Part shown: one piece after another, positions 12,654 to 23,512 of the stretch
How the letters are laid out: every line of letters starts with the position of its first letter
Position numbering within the stretch: position 1 is the stretch's first letter
Origin: Prostheceraeus crozeri
Lineage: Eukaryota > Platyhelminthes > Polycladida > Euryleptidae
Assembly: GCA_907163375.1 (NCBI GenBank)
Contig: CAJQUW010007913.1
Coordinates: forward strand, 238,160 to 302,159
Direction: 5' to 3'
Length of the DNA stretch: 64,000 bases
Notes under the pieces: model-generated
Seen by the model: the letters and a program-made list of their open reading frames with translations, nothing else
Database searches by the model: none
What the model was told of the DNA's origin: nothing
Translations under genes and position numbers: made by a program

Positions 12654-12655
12654 TA

Positions 12656-12844
12656 CACTAGGTGACATGCAACGCGTAATTACGGACCACCCCAAACATC
12701 CGTGGTTAAAGACATTCTATTCTCCTACGCGCTGCACTAAGAGTCACTCGATCTGATGCTGTTAAAACATGGGGTATCATGTGTAATTACTTGAAGTTAA
12801 CGCGTGTGAATTACGCGTAATTGAGCGTGGCATGTCACCCAGTG
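12656..12844. mobile_element. TA-flanked MITE (Tc1/mariner type)
   Basis: A 189-bp element with inverted ends CACTAGGTGACATGC and CACTGGGTGACATGC, extending imperfectly through AATTACGCG. TA flanks both ends (12654-12655, 12845-12846), the target preference of Tc1/mariner elements. It cannot encode a protein. Confidence 0.72.
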
Positions 12845-12849
12845 TATGC

Positions 12850-12919
12850 TTATTTCAAAATGACAGACGCGTCGCGATTACATGGGCCTGTTTGCGGGAG
12901 AAGATGAAAAGTAGCATCA
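12850..12919 (-). pseudogene. Left part of an open frame split by the hAT insertion
   Basis: Minus-strand open frame ending in a stop at 12850. It is in the same frame as the part at 16291-16442 once the hAT element and one copy of its 8-bp duplication are removed. The joined frame would be about 74 codons, basic at its start (MQPHRRHVLYRLLPP). I do not recognise it; agreement of frame alone happens by chance one time in three. Confidence 0.25.
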
Positions 12920-13469
12920 CTATGAATCAGGGATGCGGAGTCGGATTCCCGGAGTCCTATCATTTTTGCTGGAGTCGGAGTCCTATCAAATGATTGGACT
13001 CCAGACTCCGACCTATAACCAGACCCGAAATATAATACAAACATATTATTTATCCTTGTGCATAGCTGTCACTGGTTTGATTTTAACTTTCTCCGTCAAA
13101 CAAAAGTACAGAGACACTGATGCATGCAAAGCTTGTAATAGTTGAGGGAATGAACCGTGTTAGCGAAAAAATGATCTTTTCACTCGGTGATTTAATAGAG
13201 AAGACAATAAGCCTTCCTAGCCTCGATCACACCTACGCACCAAAGGTCGCATCAGAGACAAAAACGAAATGCTAGTTCATTTGAGAACATAACCTCTTCC
13301 TCACGTTAAGCGTGTGTAATTGCTCCTCTAAAGCGCATGTTAAAATCAAAAGTGTACTCATATTTCCTGGAGAAGGATGGGGATTTCTTGCCTGGTAGAG
13401 ACTGTAGAAAGACCGCGTGAAGCACACATCAACAAGATGGGAGAGCCGAGTCACATGCATCCAACTTAA

Positions 13470-16072
13470 CCCTCGGACGGCCAAGGTCGGTTATATTCCT
13501 AGGACGGCCAAGGGTGGCTTGAAAAGCCTCCCTCACTAATTCGACATTATATTGTTTTTATTGACTTAAATTAGTTCAAGTATGGTAACGAAAGCTTCCT
13601 CTCTGAACTGTTAGTCATAAAATTGCATTTTCGCAGAAATTATTTCGATTCTATAGCCTAGCCATAACATTTAAACTTCTAAGATCCTTATTATCGGAAG
13701 TGAATGAGTTGTCGCGCTCGTTAATGAACTTCAAAGCAATCAGCCAAGCCTTATGTGTGTGTGTGTGTGTGCGTGGGTGCGTGAGAGAACAAACCGCTTT
13801 CGCTTGTGCGTGACAATGAATGACAATGAATCAAGTCATATAGTGTGAATAGCTGTTCATCTCGGCTGTCGCTTCTTGTTTGATCGATCGTGTGCAAGAA
13901 AGCATGGCTCGCAGACAACCGAAACGAATAGCTGCTTTGACAGCTGAGCAATCTATTTGTACTGTTTTCGAAGATGGAGAAGACGCAGCATCTGATGAAT
14001 CGGAATTGCTTGATGTTCAGCATATAAGTGACGTCCACGCCGAAGCTGATGGTGGGGTTGAAGATCACGAATTGGACGTGGACAGTGATGATGAAATCGT
14101 GCCATTGAGAAGACGCTTACATGAAACCGAAAGCAGCCTTATATCACAAGATACACAGCAAATGTACATTGATAAAAATGGTCAGATGTGGTATAGCGAA
14201 GGACCTGTTCAACGCAGACGTGACGCAGCTAATATCCTGCGAAACTCTGGTGGCCCTACCAGTACCTCAGTGAAAGACACTAAAATGGAAACTTGGCAAC
14301 TTTTCTGGACTGATGATCTTCTTCAGAAAGTTCTCACGTTCTCTCAAATGAAAGCGGATGCATTGAGTTTACCTATTCAATTCACAATGACATCTCTAAA
14401 AGCCTATATTGCTATTCTCTACTTTCGGGGAGCCAATCAAGACAATAAAATCCCAATCGATGAGCTTTGGAATGAGAAATATTCGACTTTCTATCGTACC
14501 GTCATGAGTCGTAATCTCTTCAAGCTGTGGAATCGCTGTCTTCGTTTTGACGACATCAATCTTCGGGAGGATCGAAAGAAAACTGACACATTTGCGGCGA
14601 TGAGGGAAATTTGGGAAGATTGGAATTCACGATTGAGACTATTCTTCGAACCGACGTCGTGTATTTGTGTTGACGAACAATTAGTTGCATCCAAGTGTAG
14701 ATCTCCACATCGAATATATAATCCTTCGAAACCCGGGAAATATGGGGAGCTCATTCGTTGGTGCTGTGACGCAAATGTTCGCTACTTTCTAAACGGCAGT
14801 CCATTGACGAAACGCCCTGAAGATCACGACGCCCTCCTCCTGCATAAAGAAGAAAACAAAGCTAAAAGGTTGGTAATGAATCTTGCAGCGCCTTTTTTCG
14901 AAAAAGGTCTGAATGTCACAGGAGACCGTTTCTTCACTTCTCTTGAGCTCGCCGAAGAACTCCTGGAGAGGAAAACTACCTATGTTGGAACTGTTGCAAC
15001 CAACAAAAGGCATCTGCCGCCTGTGCTTCTTCAAACGAAAGAAAAATTCGAATCTGTCTTTGTTTTTGGCGGTACAGATAAAAAAGTGAAACAACAATCG
15101 CATCAATACTCAGCAAAGAAAAAAGTATTTCTCCTATCGACAATGCATCACAATTCCACAATTGAAAATAACATCAAGAAAAAGAGCGAAATACAGATGT
15201 ATTACAACTCGACTAAAGGAGCTGTAGACACTGTGGACGAAATGTGCAAGGATACAACCACACGGGTCCCTACGCGACGATGGACAGTGGTCCATTTTCA
15301 TAATATGTTGGACGTTAGTGGCGTCAATACCTTCACATTGTTCAATTTGAATCATCCTGACTGGACCCTTCTGCCAGTGGCCAAACGGCGCAGATGTTTT
15401 CTCCACTCATTGGCACATGAACTGGCTGCTCAGCATGTGAGTGATAGACTTCAAGATCCTATTGGATTGTCATCTGCAACGATTGATATTTTGAAGAAGT
15501 TTACGAACACGGAACGAGTCCACGATGAACATGAAATTAGCAGCCAATGCTTATCTGCTGTTCAAAAATGTTTTCGTTGTAAGGAAGGTGGGAAATCTAG
15601 CAGAAATTCAAACAAGACACGTTTCTGCTGTTCCAAATGCGAGGTGCCAGTTTGTGGCAAGCATTCACAGCCTATGAGTTATGTATGTCATCAGTGTTTG
15701 TGACTCTCAACTTTATCTGTAATAGCCAATTTGGTAATAATTATACATAGGTTTATACCTCCTTTTCTATAGTACATGTACACGCTATATATGTATGCAA
15801 TTGATAGTAAAAAATTCTATATTATGTATCAAATAGAGTTGAATAGTTTTGAACACTATCGTTTTTTCGTTATTTGATGTCTAAGTGAGTACCTAAAAAT
15901 TAAATTTAAATCCATTCGTTTCAAAAATATAATGCTCAAATTTTACAATTCTGATGTCAAGATACATAGGATAAAAGTCATTAACTGTCATCATTCAAAA
16001 CTCTTTCGTTTATTAGTTATCTTTATTTGAATAAATAGAAGGTTCTGAGAACCACCCTTGGCCGTCCGAGGG
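13470..16072 (+). mobile_element. Complete piggyBac-family transposon
   Basis: A 2603-bp element flanked by TTAA on both sides (13466-13469 and 16073-16076), the obligatory piggyBac target. The two ends share a 17-bp inverted repeat, CCCTCGGACGGCCAAGG. A second close copy of this motif lies inside the left end (13499-13520), as the subterminal repeats of piggyBac elements do. It encloses one uninterrupted transposase gene. Everything needed for mobility appears present. Confidence 0.93.
13904..15703 (+). CDS. piggyBac transposase, intact
   Basis: Encodes the DDE recombinase that cuts and pastes the surrounding element at TTAA sites. The 599-residue protein starts at the ATG at 13904 (MARRQPKR); the frame is open a few codons further but without ATG. 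An acidic N-terminal region is followed by the RNase H-like core with catalytic Asp at about 257 (CVDEQ), 341 (TGDRFFTS) and 442, with a further Asp at 445 (GAVDTVDEM). The C-terminus is a cysteine-rich domain (CFRCKEGG... FCCSKCEVPVCGKH... CHQC), which binds the transposon end in this family. The length is usual for the family. No stops or frameshifts were seen, so the gene could be active or very recently inserted. Confidence 0.93.
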   Translation: MARRQPKRIAALTAEQSICTVFEDGEDAASDESELLDVQHISDVHAEADGGVEDHELDVDSDDEIVPLRRRLHETESSLISQDTQQMYIDKNGQMWYSEGPVQRRRDAANILRNSGGPTSTSVKDTKMETWQLFWTDDLLQKVLTFSQMKADALSLPIQFTMTSLKAYIAILYFRGANQDNKIPIDELWNEKYSTFYRTVMSRNLFKLWNRCLRFDDINLREDRKKTDTFAAMREIWEDWNSRLRLFFEPTSCICVDEQLVASKCRSPHRIYNPSKPGKYGELIRWCCDANVRYFLNGSPLTKRPEDHDALLLHKEENKAKRLVMNLAAPFFEKGLNVTGDRFFTSLELAEELLERKTTYVGTVATNKRHLPPVLLQTKEKFESVFVFGGTDKKVKQQSHQYSAKKKVFLLSTMHHNSTIENNIKKKSEIQMYYNSTKGAVDTVDEMCKDTTTRVPTRRWTVVHFHNMLDVSGVNTFTLFNLNHPDWTLLPVAKRRRCFLHSLAHELAAQHVSDRLQDPIGLSSATIDILKKFTNTERVHDEHEISSQCLSAVQKCFRCKEGGKSSRNSNKTRFCCSKCEVPVCGKHSQPMSYVCHQCL

Positions 16073-16290
16073 TTAAAGCGACATTTGATAAGCTTTCATC
16101 GAAAATGATTGATAATTGATACATCAATGATCACCAAAGATAGGTTCAGGTAAGCCTATAATGATCAATAATGTAGGTTACCAGTTATTTTTTTAAAAAA
16201 ACCTAGGCTATAAATACTTGCCACCCTGAGTCGGAGTCGGAGTCCTATCAATCCCCAGAGTCGGAGTAGGAGTAGGACTCCGCATCCTTG

Positions 16291-16442
16291 CTATGAATCG
16301 TTCGATGGAAGTTCTTTCCCTTGATCGCATTGATGGCCTCTCTCCGCAGATGATACAGTAGGCCTACAGGTCTGAGGTTCCTGCGATGCGCTGTTTCCGG
16401 TGGTAGAAGTCGATAAAGCACGTGCCTCCGGTGAGGCTGCAT
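16291..16442 (-). pseudogene. Right part of an open frame split by the hAT insertion
   Basis: The 5' half of the minus-strand frame described at 12850-12919. The start Met would be at 16442. It is rich in Arg and His and not recognised. It may be an old transposon gene fragment rather than a host gene. Confidence 0.25.
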
Positions 16443-17619
16443 TATTCCATTCTTTTTTCACTTTTCTTAACTATTAAACTTTCGTTCGCCGTCTTGCTGT
16501 AGCCGCTTCTTCTTTGCGTGTAAGCTATGCGCTCTTGTTGCATTTTTTTAACATCCTGCTCACGTAGTACCGTGCATGCAATTTTTGTGTGAAGGTGACA
16601 CCCAGTAGGCTATTTCTGTTGCTTTTCTAATGTTAGGAAGATGTGGCGGCTCCGTTTTGGTTCTGGGTCTTTGAAAGATCATTTCTTTTAGAGAAAAAAG
16701 GATTTCTTTACGAGAAGGCTCGAAATGTTTTGCCAACAAGACAGTGGTCCTCATTACCACCGAAGCCTACGCTACCTACTGGCCACAGTCTTCGTCAGGA
16801 AGTTGAAGTCAGCCCATATCACTGTTCTCCAATCAAAACCGATTAAAGTTATTAGAACAATTTCTGATCTGAAGAGACATTCTTTATTTTTATGTAAAAG
16901 CATATTGAAGTATTGTCGAACGAGCCGTCTCTTGAGCTGTTATTTATTTAAGAACTTGGTAAATAAAAAGTCAAGATAGCGGTATCATTATGAACCTAAC
17001 GTACTCGTACCTAACTGCAAGATATATATTTTTTCATGATAAGCTTACTGTTGTGATTATGACAGTATTCTGATTTCGTTAAATATCTTGTATTAATTGT
17101 TTAACTTTCGGACAACAGTCAATTATCACTAATTTAAAATTCTAACTAATAAGTATAAGAAGTAAGAGCAAAATATGTTCCAATGCAAAATGTAACCATG
17201 ATGATAACCGTAATCGCTGAGTACGTTAACCTCTTATCTCCGGACATATGAAAATGAAAGAGTTGAGTAAATATTTTTAAGATATTTAACACTTAGATGT
17301 CCATGAAACTATTTTCAGGATTAATCACTTGATATGCATATCCAATAGTGTTTAAATACTTGTTCCTAAATGGGAATGTTAGGAACCTATGGCACAATAA
17401 TTACCCGTTTTTATGTTCTCATAAAGAAAACATGTATTCACGAAATATAACTTTATTGAAGAGATAGAATTATTCATATGATAAATTTCATTGCGTTCTT
17501 TCATCAGGGCTTGTAACAAATCGACAAGATAGTGAATATTCAAATGCATTTGTACATGTAAATGTAATCTGACAGTGCCTTTACATATTGTGATATAATT
17601 CAATACTGCTTGGTATGTT
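16443..17619. other. Unassigned AT-rich sequence
   Basis: No coding exon, RNA gene or repeat end recognised. Open frames at 16560-16979 overlap on both strands without motifs. Confidence 0.4.
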
Positions 17620-18830
17620 ATAGTTAAACATTGCATTTGAAACAGCTGTGTCGACAATTTTTCCGACAAAATACGCATCCTCCTTGATTAGAATCGACTC
17701 TGGTGTGACCAACACCACGAAATCGGACATTTGACCGCAAATCCACATGTTGACCACCACCGATCTGAGGACGTATAGGACTCAATTTCAGAAGACATAG
17801 AGCGATGTTTCTTCTAAATTGTATATGGCTGACCTTGTCACATGGATGCAACTGACAATGCAATCGCCAAGCCGCAAAGAAGGACAGATTTACAGAATTC
17901 GTGAAGAGTGGTCACCACCATTCTTGCCCACAATGTTTGGTCTGGAGGACGAGAGAAGTCGATCGCACAAGTCCACTCCACCCATACCTGGAAAAGGATA
18001 ATTCATACAAAAAGGTTGGCAATTATACAATAAAACTTATCAAGATTGTGCTGCTTGATCATATTTGGTTGAGTCAGATCAAGTGTATCGCGTTTGACTC
18101 TCCGCTTTGTAGATTGCATTGGCTCGTGGGTGAAGTGATTACTACGTATGGTCACTGATGAATTATTCTGCCATTTAGCAATGTAGACATTGCCATCAGT
18201 TCAGTAGTCAAATGTCCCTCTACCAGCTTTCTTCATGGCCTTGTCACGTCTAGAAGTTTGGCTGTTCCTCCTGTTCGATTCTGTCTGACTGTACCTGTGG
18301 CTTTGAATTGCATGGACGCAATTTAGACAAAAGTTGATGAGACGTGAAAAAATTGTCCATGAATATGTAATGGTCGGATGGTGTTGAAATATCATTCACC
18401 ACTTGTAGTAAGGATTACACAACTCTCGTACCCAAAGGTTCAGTTGTTTTTCTTAATTTATTGGAAAGTATCACGACTAATTGCTTCAGAGACAATATCA
18501 ACATGAAGATCAGGTTGTTTTGACCAATGATCTGCTTCTGATGGCACGATATGATAACCAGATAGAATGACAATTCCTAGAAAATTCAACAATTGATTTT
18601 CAGTAAATTGAAATGTCAAATCGGACTGGTCTCTCCTGGTATATAGTACTGTTTGACGAACAATATGCTTTATGATATCGTCATTGAAATACAGTTTACA
18701 TATTTCGTAAGGAGTTTTGTCAACTAGAAGTGTGTAGGCTACTTTCTTCCATAAAGACTATATTGATGTCATCAGGCAGTTCCTTGAATCGTTGGATATT
18801 CTTGGATCACGACTTTCCCTTATCAAAAAG
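17620..18830 (-). pseudogene. Degenerate piggyBac-type transposase (PGBD4-like)
   Basis: On the minus strand, conceptual translation across several frameshifts and stops gives the block order of a PGBD4-like transposase: an N-terminal piece (FLGIVILSGYHIVPSEADHW, then DLHVDIV and SRDTF), the second catalytic block FMDNFFTSHQ, the segment ending GRGTFDY, the third catalytic block GMGGVDLCD, a WRLHCQLHP helix and the C-terminal GGCVFCRKN...CFKCN cysteine domain. It is much older than, and not closely related to, the intact piggyBac 1.5 kb away. I did not find its inverted repeats. Confidence 0.8.
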
Positions 18831-20279
18831 GCGATTTGAACAAATTTCCTTTTTTGTATTTATGCGAATTTTCTTATGACTCTTACTGCATGTCTGTTTG
18901 TGGCTTTCAAATTCTTTACATTATTTTTCTTTTGTTCAGGTCGATGGTGTGACGACAGCAATTGATGTCTTTGATGTGAATTGACATCATGTGAGTTGAT
19001 GTACCTTGTATGTCCATATGTATAGGGCATGTTATAATAGCCGCACTCCTCGTGATGAGATGATGAGAGGTCGCGAAAGCGCTCAGGAGACCGCGTAAAA
19101 TGTTGAACAAAGTGGCATTAATCTTTTACAAAAGTTTATTAGGCACAGATGCTGCTTCAAATTACAAATTATTGATTGTTTTTATAATTTCATATTATTA
19201 TTTCAATGTTGTCAATATTTTATTGATATCATATAAATATTCAACCGAATAATGTTTCTATTTTGCATTGATATAGCAGTGCGAGAAGATGAGAGAGTTA
19301 GGGCAAATGAACATCATTAAAAAACTTACACGCTTGATTTGTAGTTCAGTCACTTTTTAATGCAATTAGGAGGAGCAGGGCTGTTTGCATCCCGGGATTT
19401 TGATCCGCTTCATCGCTCGTTCTGTATGGATAATTAAGAGTTGAAACGTCGAGACAATCTGTACATTCATGCTCTACTTTGCAATCGAGTAAATCTGACA
19501 TTGAAGGTGTTGTCTTATGAATATGAAATCTTACCACGTGCTTATTATGGCTGTTAATTACATTTTGCAAATTTTGCAGAGGAAAGACACATATAACTTT
19601 CTGACTGTAACAATTAGTGCATTTTGTCAGCTCTCATTTTGATTAACAACTTAAGCATTGAATTTCATTGTTTGCTGATGTCCTGTCAAGCCTCAGATCC
19701 ATTGTGATGCAACATGGTCGGGATACAAGGACGCAAAGAGAAGCATCTTAATGATTTAAATTATAGCTTCGTGTCATGATGTTTCAAACCAAGACAGAGA
19801 GTGACCCGATTGTGATAGTTGCGTGCACCGAAATGGCCTTGCAGCTGTTTCAAGGATAAACAATCGCCACTTCTCTTGTCAATGAAATAGGATTAAACTG
19901 TAAATCCAGATGGAATGACACCCTTTTCTAATAGGCTTCTTCAGCTGGTATGCAAACCGATGTGATAAATGCATCTAAATCTGTATCAATAAACGATTGT
20001 AATGCAGTATTATCTTAAGGGTGAACAGTGGTCAGTCAGTGTCTGGCGCAACCGTGCTTCCTCTAATAAACGACGCCCTCTAATGATCGCCGCAGCTGAG
20101 AGGTCAATTTTTTTAATGAACGACGCCCTTTGATAAACGCCGCATCTCTAGTAATATCAAGAAAACTAGAAAGAATTGACTTATAGCCGGCGCATACATG
20201 TATATCATCTATTGAGCTAAAAAACGAATACTTAGTTTTATCAAACGACACTGGAGTGCATAATGATATTGCCTGCGGC
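18831..20279. other. Unassigned sequence with a short direct repeat
   Basis: At about 20067-20145 an AACGACGCCCT...CGCCGCA motif occurs twice as a direct repeat, which looks like subterminal debris of a DNA transposon. Nothing else recognised. Confidence 0.4.
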
Positions 20280-20689
20280 CAGGGGTGTAGTGGGACCGGA
20301 ACGCACCGGAACGGCGTTCCGGTAATTAGGATTTGACCGGATTTGACCGGAACGCGCGTTCCGGTATTTATCTCGAGATGGAATAATCAGTTACGAGCAT
20401 TGTTATTCTATTGTCACCTGTACTATTGTCATTCTATCAATTTTTTAAGGTTTATTACCCTGATGGATTTAACCTAATCCCACACATCTACGGTTAAATG
20501 CTAATAATGTTGCAAATTTCAGCTCAATAGTGTCTTGGAGTGGCTCATTGTTTTGCAAGTTTACCTTTTCTCATCAGTCTGCATCAGTGCATGCGCCTTG
20601 ATCCTGTGTGAGCGTGCGTTCACACAAACACGAATACTCGTCTCATCTGAACGATAAGTTTCCAAATTTTTGGCTTCGGGCAGCCAATG

Positions 20690-20724
20690 GTGCAGCCGGT
20701 GTGACGTCGATCGACCTCAACGAG
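20690..20724 (+). other. Probable 5' leader exon end of the hAT gene
   Basis: CAACGAG/GTAAGC at 20725 is a strong splice donor. The transposase ATG at 21989 follows directly after ATTTTCAG, a good acceptor. A spliced leader exon with an intron of about 1.26 kb is therefore likely. The transcription start was not located. Confidence 0.4.
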
Positions 20725-21175
20725 GTAAGCTGGCAAGTGAGATGTCGCCAAGGATTGGTGCCTTATGAATGAAGTGAAGCCTTTCACTGATCATTTTTTC
20801 GACATTCCCAACGTCTATCTAGTGCTCTTTAGCTAGTGATACAGTGCTTCTATTTTATATTATCGATCACGATCATCAGCTCGTCATACAACGCTTCTGC
20901 TATACGTGTATTATATACTGTACATGAATGATGTACGCGTGATTCAGAGACACTCGTCCCACTATATGCCGTATTATCTGCTGAATAAGTTTGCTACTTG
21001 TAGCCTATTCACGTACATTCGAATGCCATTGTCTCAGGCTAAACTCGTAAATTGGTGAGAGGGAGAAGCTTTCTGAAGCATGTAAATAAGTCAGTGTGTG
21101 AGTCGGGCTGTGCTGTAGGCCAATATTGTGTATCATAGTTATGTAGGTCTAATTAGAAAGTAGCGTATAGTTAAC

Positions 21176-21587
21176 GGCACTTTTCGGGTTTCCCCCCCCC
21201 CACATTTGATATCAACATTCACAAGTATTGTACGGTATTTATGAAAGAGATTCTCTAGCTGTCACTACCACTTTCGTTCTTGAACACCATTACCTAGAGA
21301 GCTGAGAAAGCAAACTTTTTAGGTTCTGCAAGAAGTATGCAGTCCTCCTGCGTTGTAGTTCATTGTAGACAACAATCCCTTGAAGTTCGTGATCACAGTT
21401 AAATGAATAAGTCGCGCTCGCATCTCATATTCCTATCAATATCTATTGAGCCAATCCTTCATGCAAATGATACTTTATTGTGGTTATGTACGTACAATCT
21501 TTAGCGCCTTGGGTTAGGGTTGGGGTTAGGGAATCCTGCGTGATTTATGCTGATAGACAAATGTGGGGGGGGAACCCGAAAAGAGCC
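21176..21587 (-). mobile_element. Poly-C MITE, copy 2 (412 bp)
   Basis: Ends GGCACTTTTCGGGTTT plus a C10 run and ACATTTG; the other end mirrors this with GGCTCTTTTCGGGTT. Flanked by a perfect 8-bp duplication, TAGTTAAC (21168-21175 and 21588-21595). It lies within the leader intron of the hAT gene and is inverted relative to copy 1 at 5541-5951. A short TTAGGG-like stretch (GGGTTAGGGTTGGGGTTAGGG region, 21510-21531) lies inside. Confidence 0.82.
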
Positions 21588-21666
21588 TAGTTAACTTGAT
21601 TACTGTTACTCCTTTTTATTTCTCGGCCGCTGGGGCGGATCCTAGGGGGGTTCACCGGGTGCTCGG

Positions 21667-21905
21667 GAACCTATGCTCAAATTTTTGAAATCTCCCTCTA
21701 AATGACAGTTTAGCAATTTTTATTTAGCAAGTTTATATATATATAAGTTTTTATATATAAGTTTTTATATTAGCAAGTTTTTATTTTAGCAACTATGACT
21801 GACCATTCTCAATCATATTGAGATGAACTCCAGGGACTTGGTCGCCCTGAGAGGGCGGGGAACCTATGCTCAATTTTTTGAAATCTCCCTCTAGATGACT
21901 TATTT
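21667..21905 (+). repeat. Direct duplication in the hAT leader intron
   Basis: GGAACCTATGCTCAA followed by TTGAAATCTCCCTCTA occurs at about 21667 and again at about 21859, with a short AT-rich (TATA/TAAGTTT) stretch between. It appears to be a tandem duplication of about 190 bp. Confidence 0.6.
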
Positions 21906-22039
21906 TACGATTATTTCACCAAAATGATTTATATGTTGCCATTCTCTATCATGGCCATCTTTCCTAATGATATCTTAAAAATTTTCAGATGCTGCCACCT
22001 ATAAAGAAAGCGCGGCAGTCTAAGCTGTCTTTTCTGACA

Positions 22040-22282
22040 CCTGTCTCGAGTGCCTCAACTGCCGCTTCCGCCAACGCCAACCCTGTCTCGAGTGCCTCAA
22101 CTGCCGCCTCCGCCAACGCCAACCCTGTCTCGAGTGCCTCAACTGCCGCCTCCGCCAACGCCAACCCTGTCTCGAGTGCCTCAACTGCCGCCTCCGCCAT
22201 CGCCAACCCTGTCTCGAGTGCCTCAACTGCCGCCTCCGCCAACGCCAACCCTGTCTCGAGTGCTTCAACTGCCGCCTCCACT
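22040..22282 (+). repeat. 42-bp coding minisatellite
   Basis: Almost six tandem copies of a 42-bp unit beginning CCTGTCTCGAGTGCCTCAAC. Each encodes SSASTAASANANPV-type sequence. Copies differ by single bases (for example AAC to ATC in unit four). Open frames in all other frames here are shadows of this repeat. Confidence 0.9.
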
Positions 22283-23512
22283 TGCGTTGATACATCATCA
22301 TCATGGCCAAATGTTTATTCGGCTGAGATGTGGGAAGAGAAGGTGAAGGCCTATCCATGGTTGATATGCCAAGATGGCAAATTAGGCTGTTCGGTCTGCC
22401 GGAGTATTGGTCATATGGGAGGTCATCAAATTCGAGGCCCTGGTGTTTCGAAGGCATGGGCCAATTCGGAAGTGACGTTCAATGGCAAAGAGCGTCGGCA
22501 GCAGCTGTCTTCTTTACGAAAGAAGATAAAGGAGCACTTGGAGTCTCAAGCCCACAAAATACGTGAAAATATACATGATACTTCAAGAAGTAAAACGATG
22601 GATAAAGCGATCGATAAGCTAAACGCGGTAGAGTTGCAACACACCGAAAAAGTGCTGCGCACAGCGTACTACATAGCGAAAAACGATCGGCCTTACTCAG
22701 ACCATCCTGATCTACTACAGCTGCAAAGGTTGAATGGCGTCGACATCGGAATTGGCTTGCGGTCAAGATGGACGGCCACTCAAATGATTGATCATGTCGC
22801 AGCGGAAATGAAAGCAAAAGTTTGTCGACAGATACAAAGCCAGGAGGCGAAACTGGCGATTTTGATTGACGAGAGTACGCTCATCGACAAGTCGGTTCTT
22901 ATCATTTACTTGAACACGGAAGTTGGAGAGAATGTGGTGGAATTCTTCTTCCTTGATTTGGTAGAACTCCCAAATCAGGATGCAAAGTCTATTCTTGATT
23001 CGCTCCTAGAAACACTTGCCTCCTATGGATTTGATGAGCAGTACCTCAAGAGAAACCTCTTGGCCTTTGCCAGCGACGGTGCAAGTGTGATGGTGGGGAG
23101 AAAATCTGGCGTTGCCACAAGGATGAAGCAACTGTTCCCTGAAATTGTCCTGTGGCACTGCTTAAACCACAGACTGGAGCTAGCAGTTAGCGATGCCATT
23201 AAAAACATTCAGGCAATCAATCACTTCCAGGCGTTCGTAGAAAAGTTGTATTCTATCTACAGTATGTCTCCCAAGAATGTTCGTGCCTTGGAGGAGTGCT
23301 CTCTAAGTCTGGGAAAGCAAATGTTGAAAATTGGAAAGATATTCTCAGTTTGATGGGTTGCCAGCTCTTTCCGAACAGTGCAGGCCGTCTGGCATTCGTT
23401 CGATGCCCTACATAAGCATTTCAAGAATCAATCTGGAGATGTTTACAAGGGTCTGGCAACGAAATTGGCTTCACCAGAGTTCTTGGAAGACTTGGCTCTC
23501 ATATACGACACC

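Larger units (their letters stand above)
12928..16290. mobile_element. Non-autonomous hAT element carrying a nested piggyBac
   Basis: Ends CAGGGATGCGGAGTC and, on the other strand, CAAGGATGCGGAGTC, the CA(G/A)GG start typical of hAT elements. A perfect 8-bp duplication CTATGAAT flanks it (12920-12927 and 16291-16298). The subterminal parts repeat GGAGTC and GAGTCCTATC motifs on both arms, possible transposase-binding sites. Without the piggyBac and its extra TTAA the element is about 756 bp and shows no transposase. Confidence 0.85.

Noticed and set aside
21508-21531. TTAGGG-like stretch suggesting interstitial telomeric DNA
   Set aside because: Only about three imperfect units, lying inside a MITE; too short to mean anything.
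22001-22012. PCNA-binding (PIP-box) motif in the hAT transposase start (QSKLSFL)
   Set aside because: Spacing between Gln, Leu and the aromatic residue is one short of the PIP consensus.
22020-22457. Frames of Arg/His/Gln-rich or Ala/Glu-rich repeats over the hAT gene
   Set aside because: Other-frame readings of the 42-bp minisatellite.
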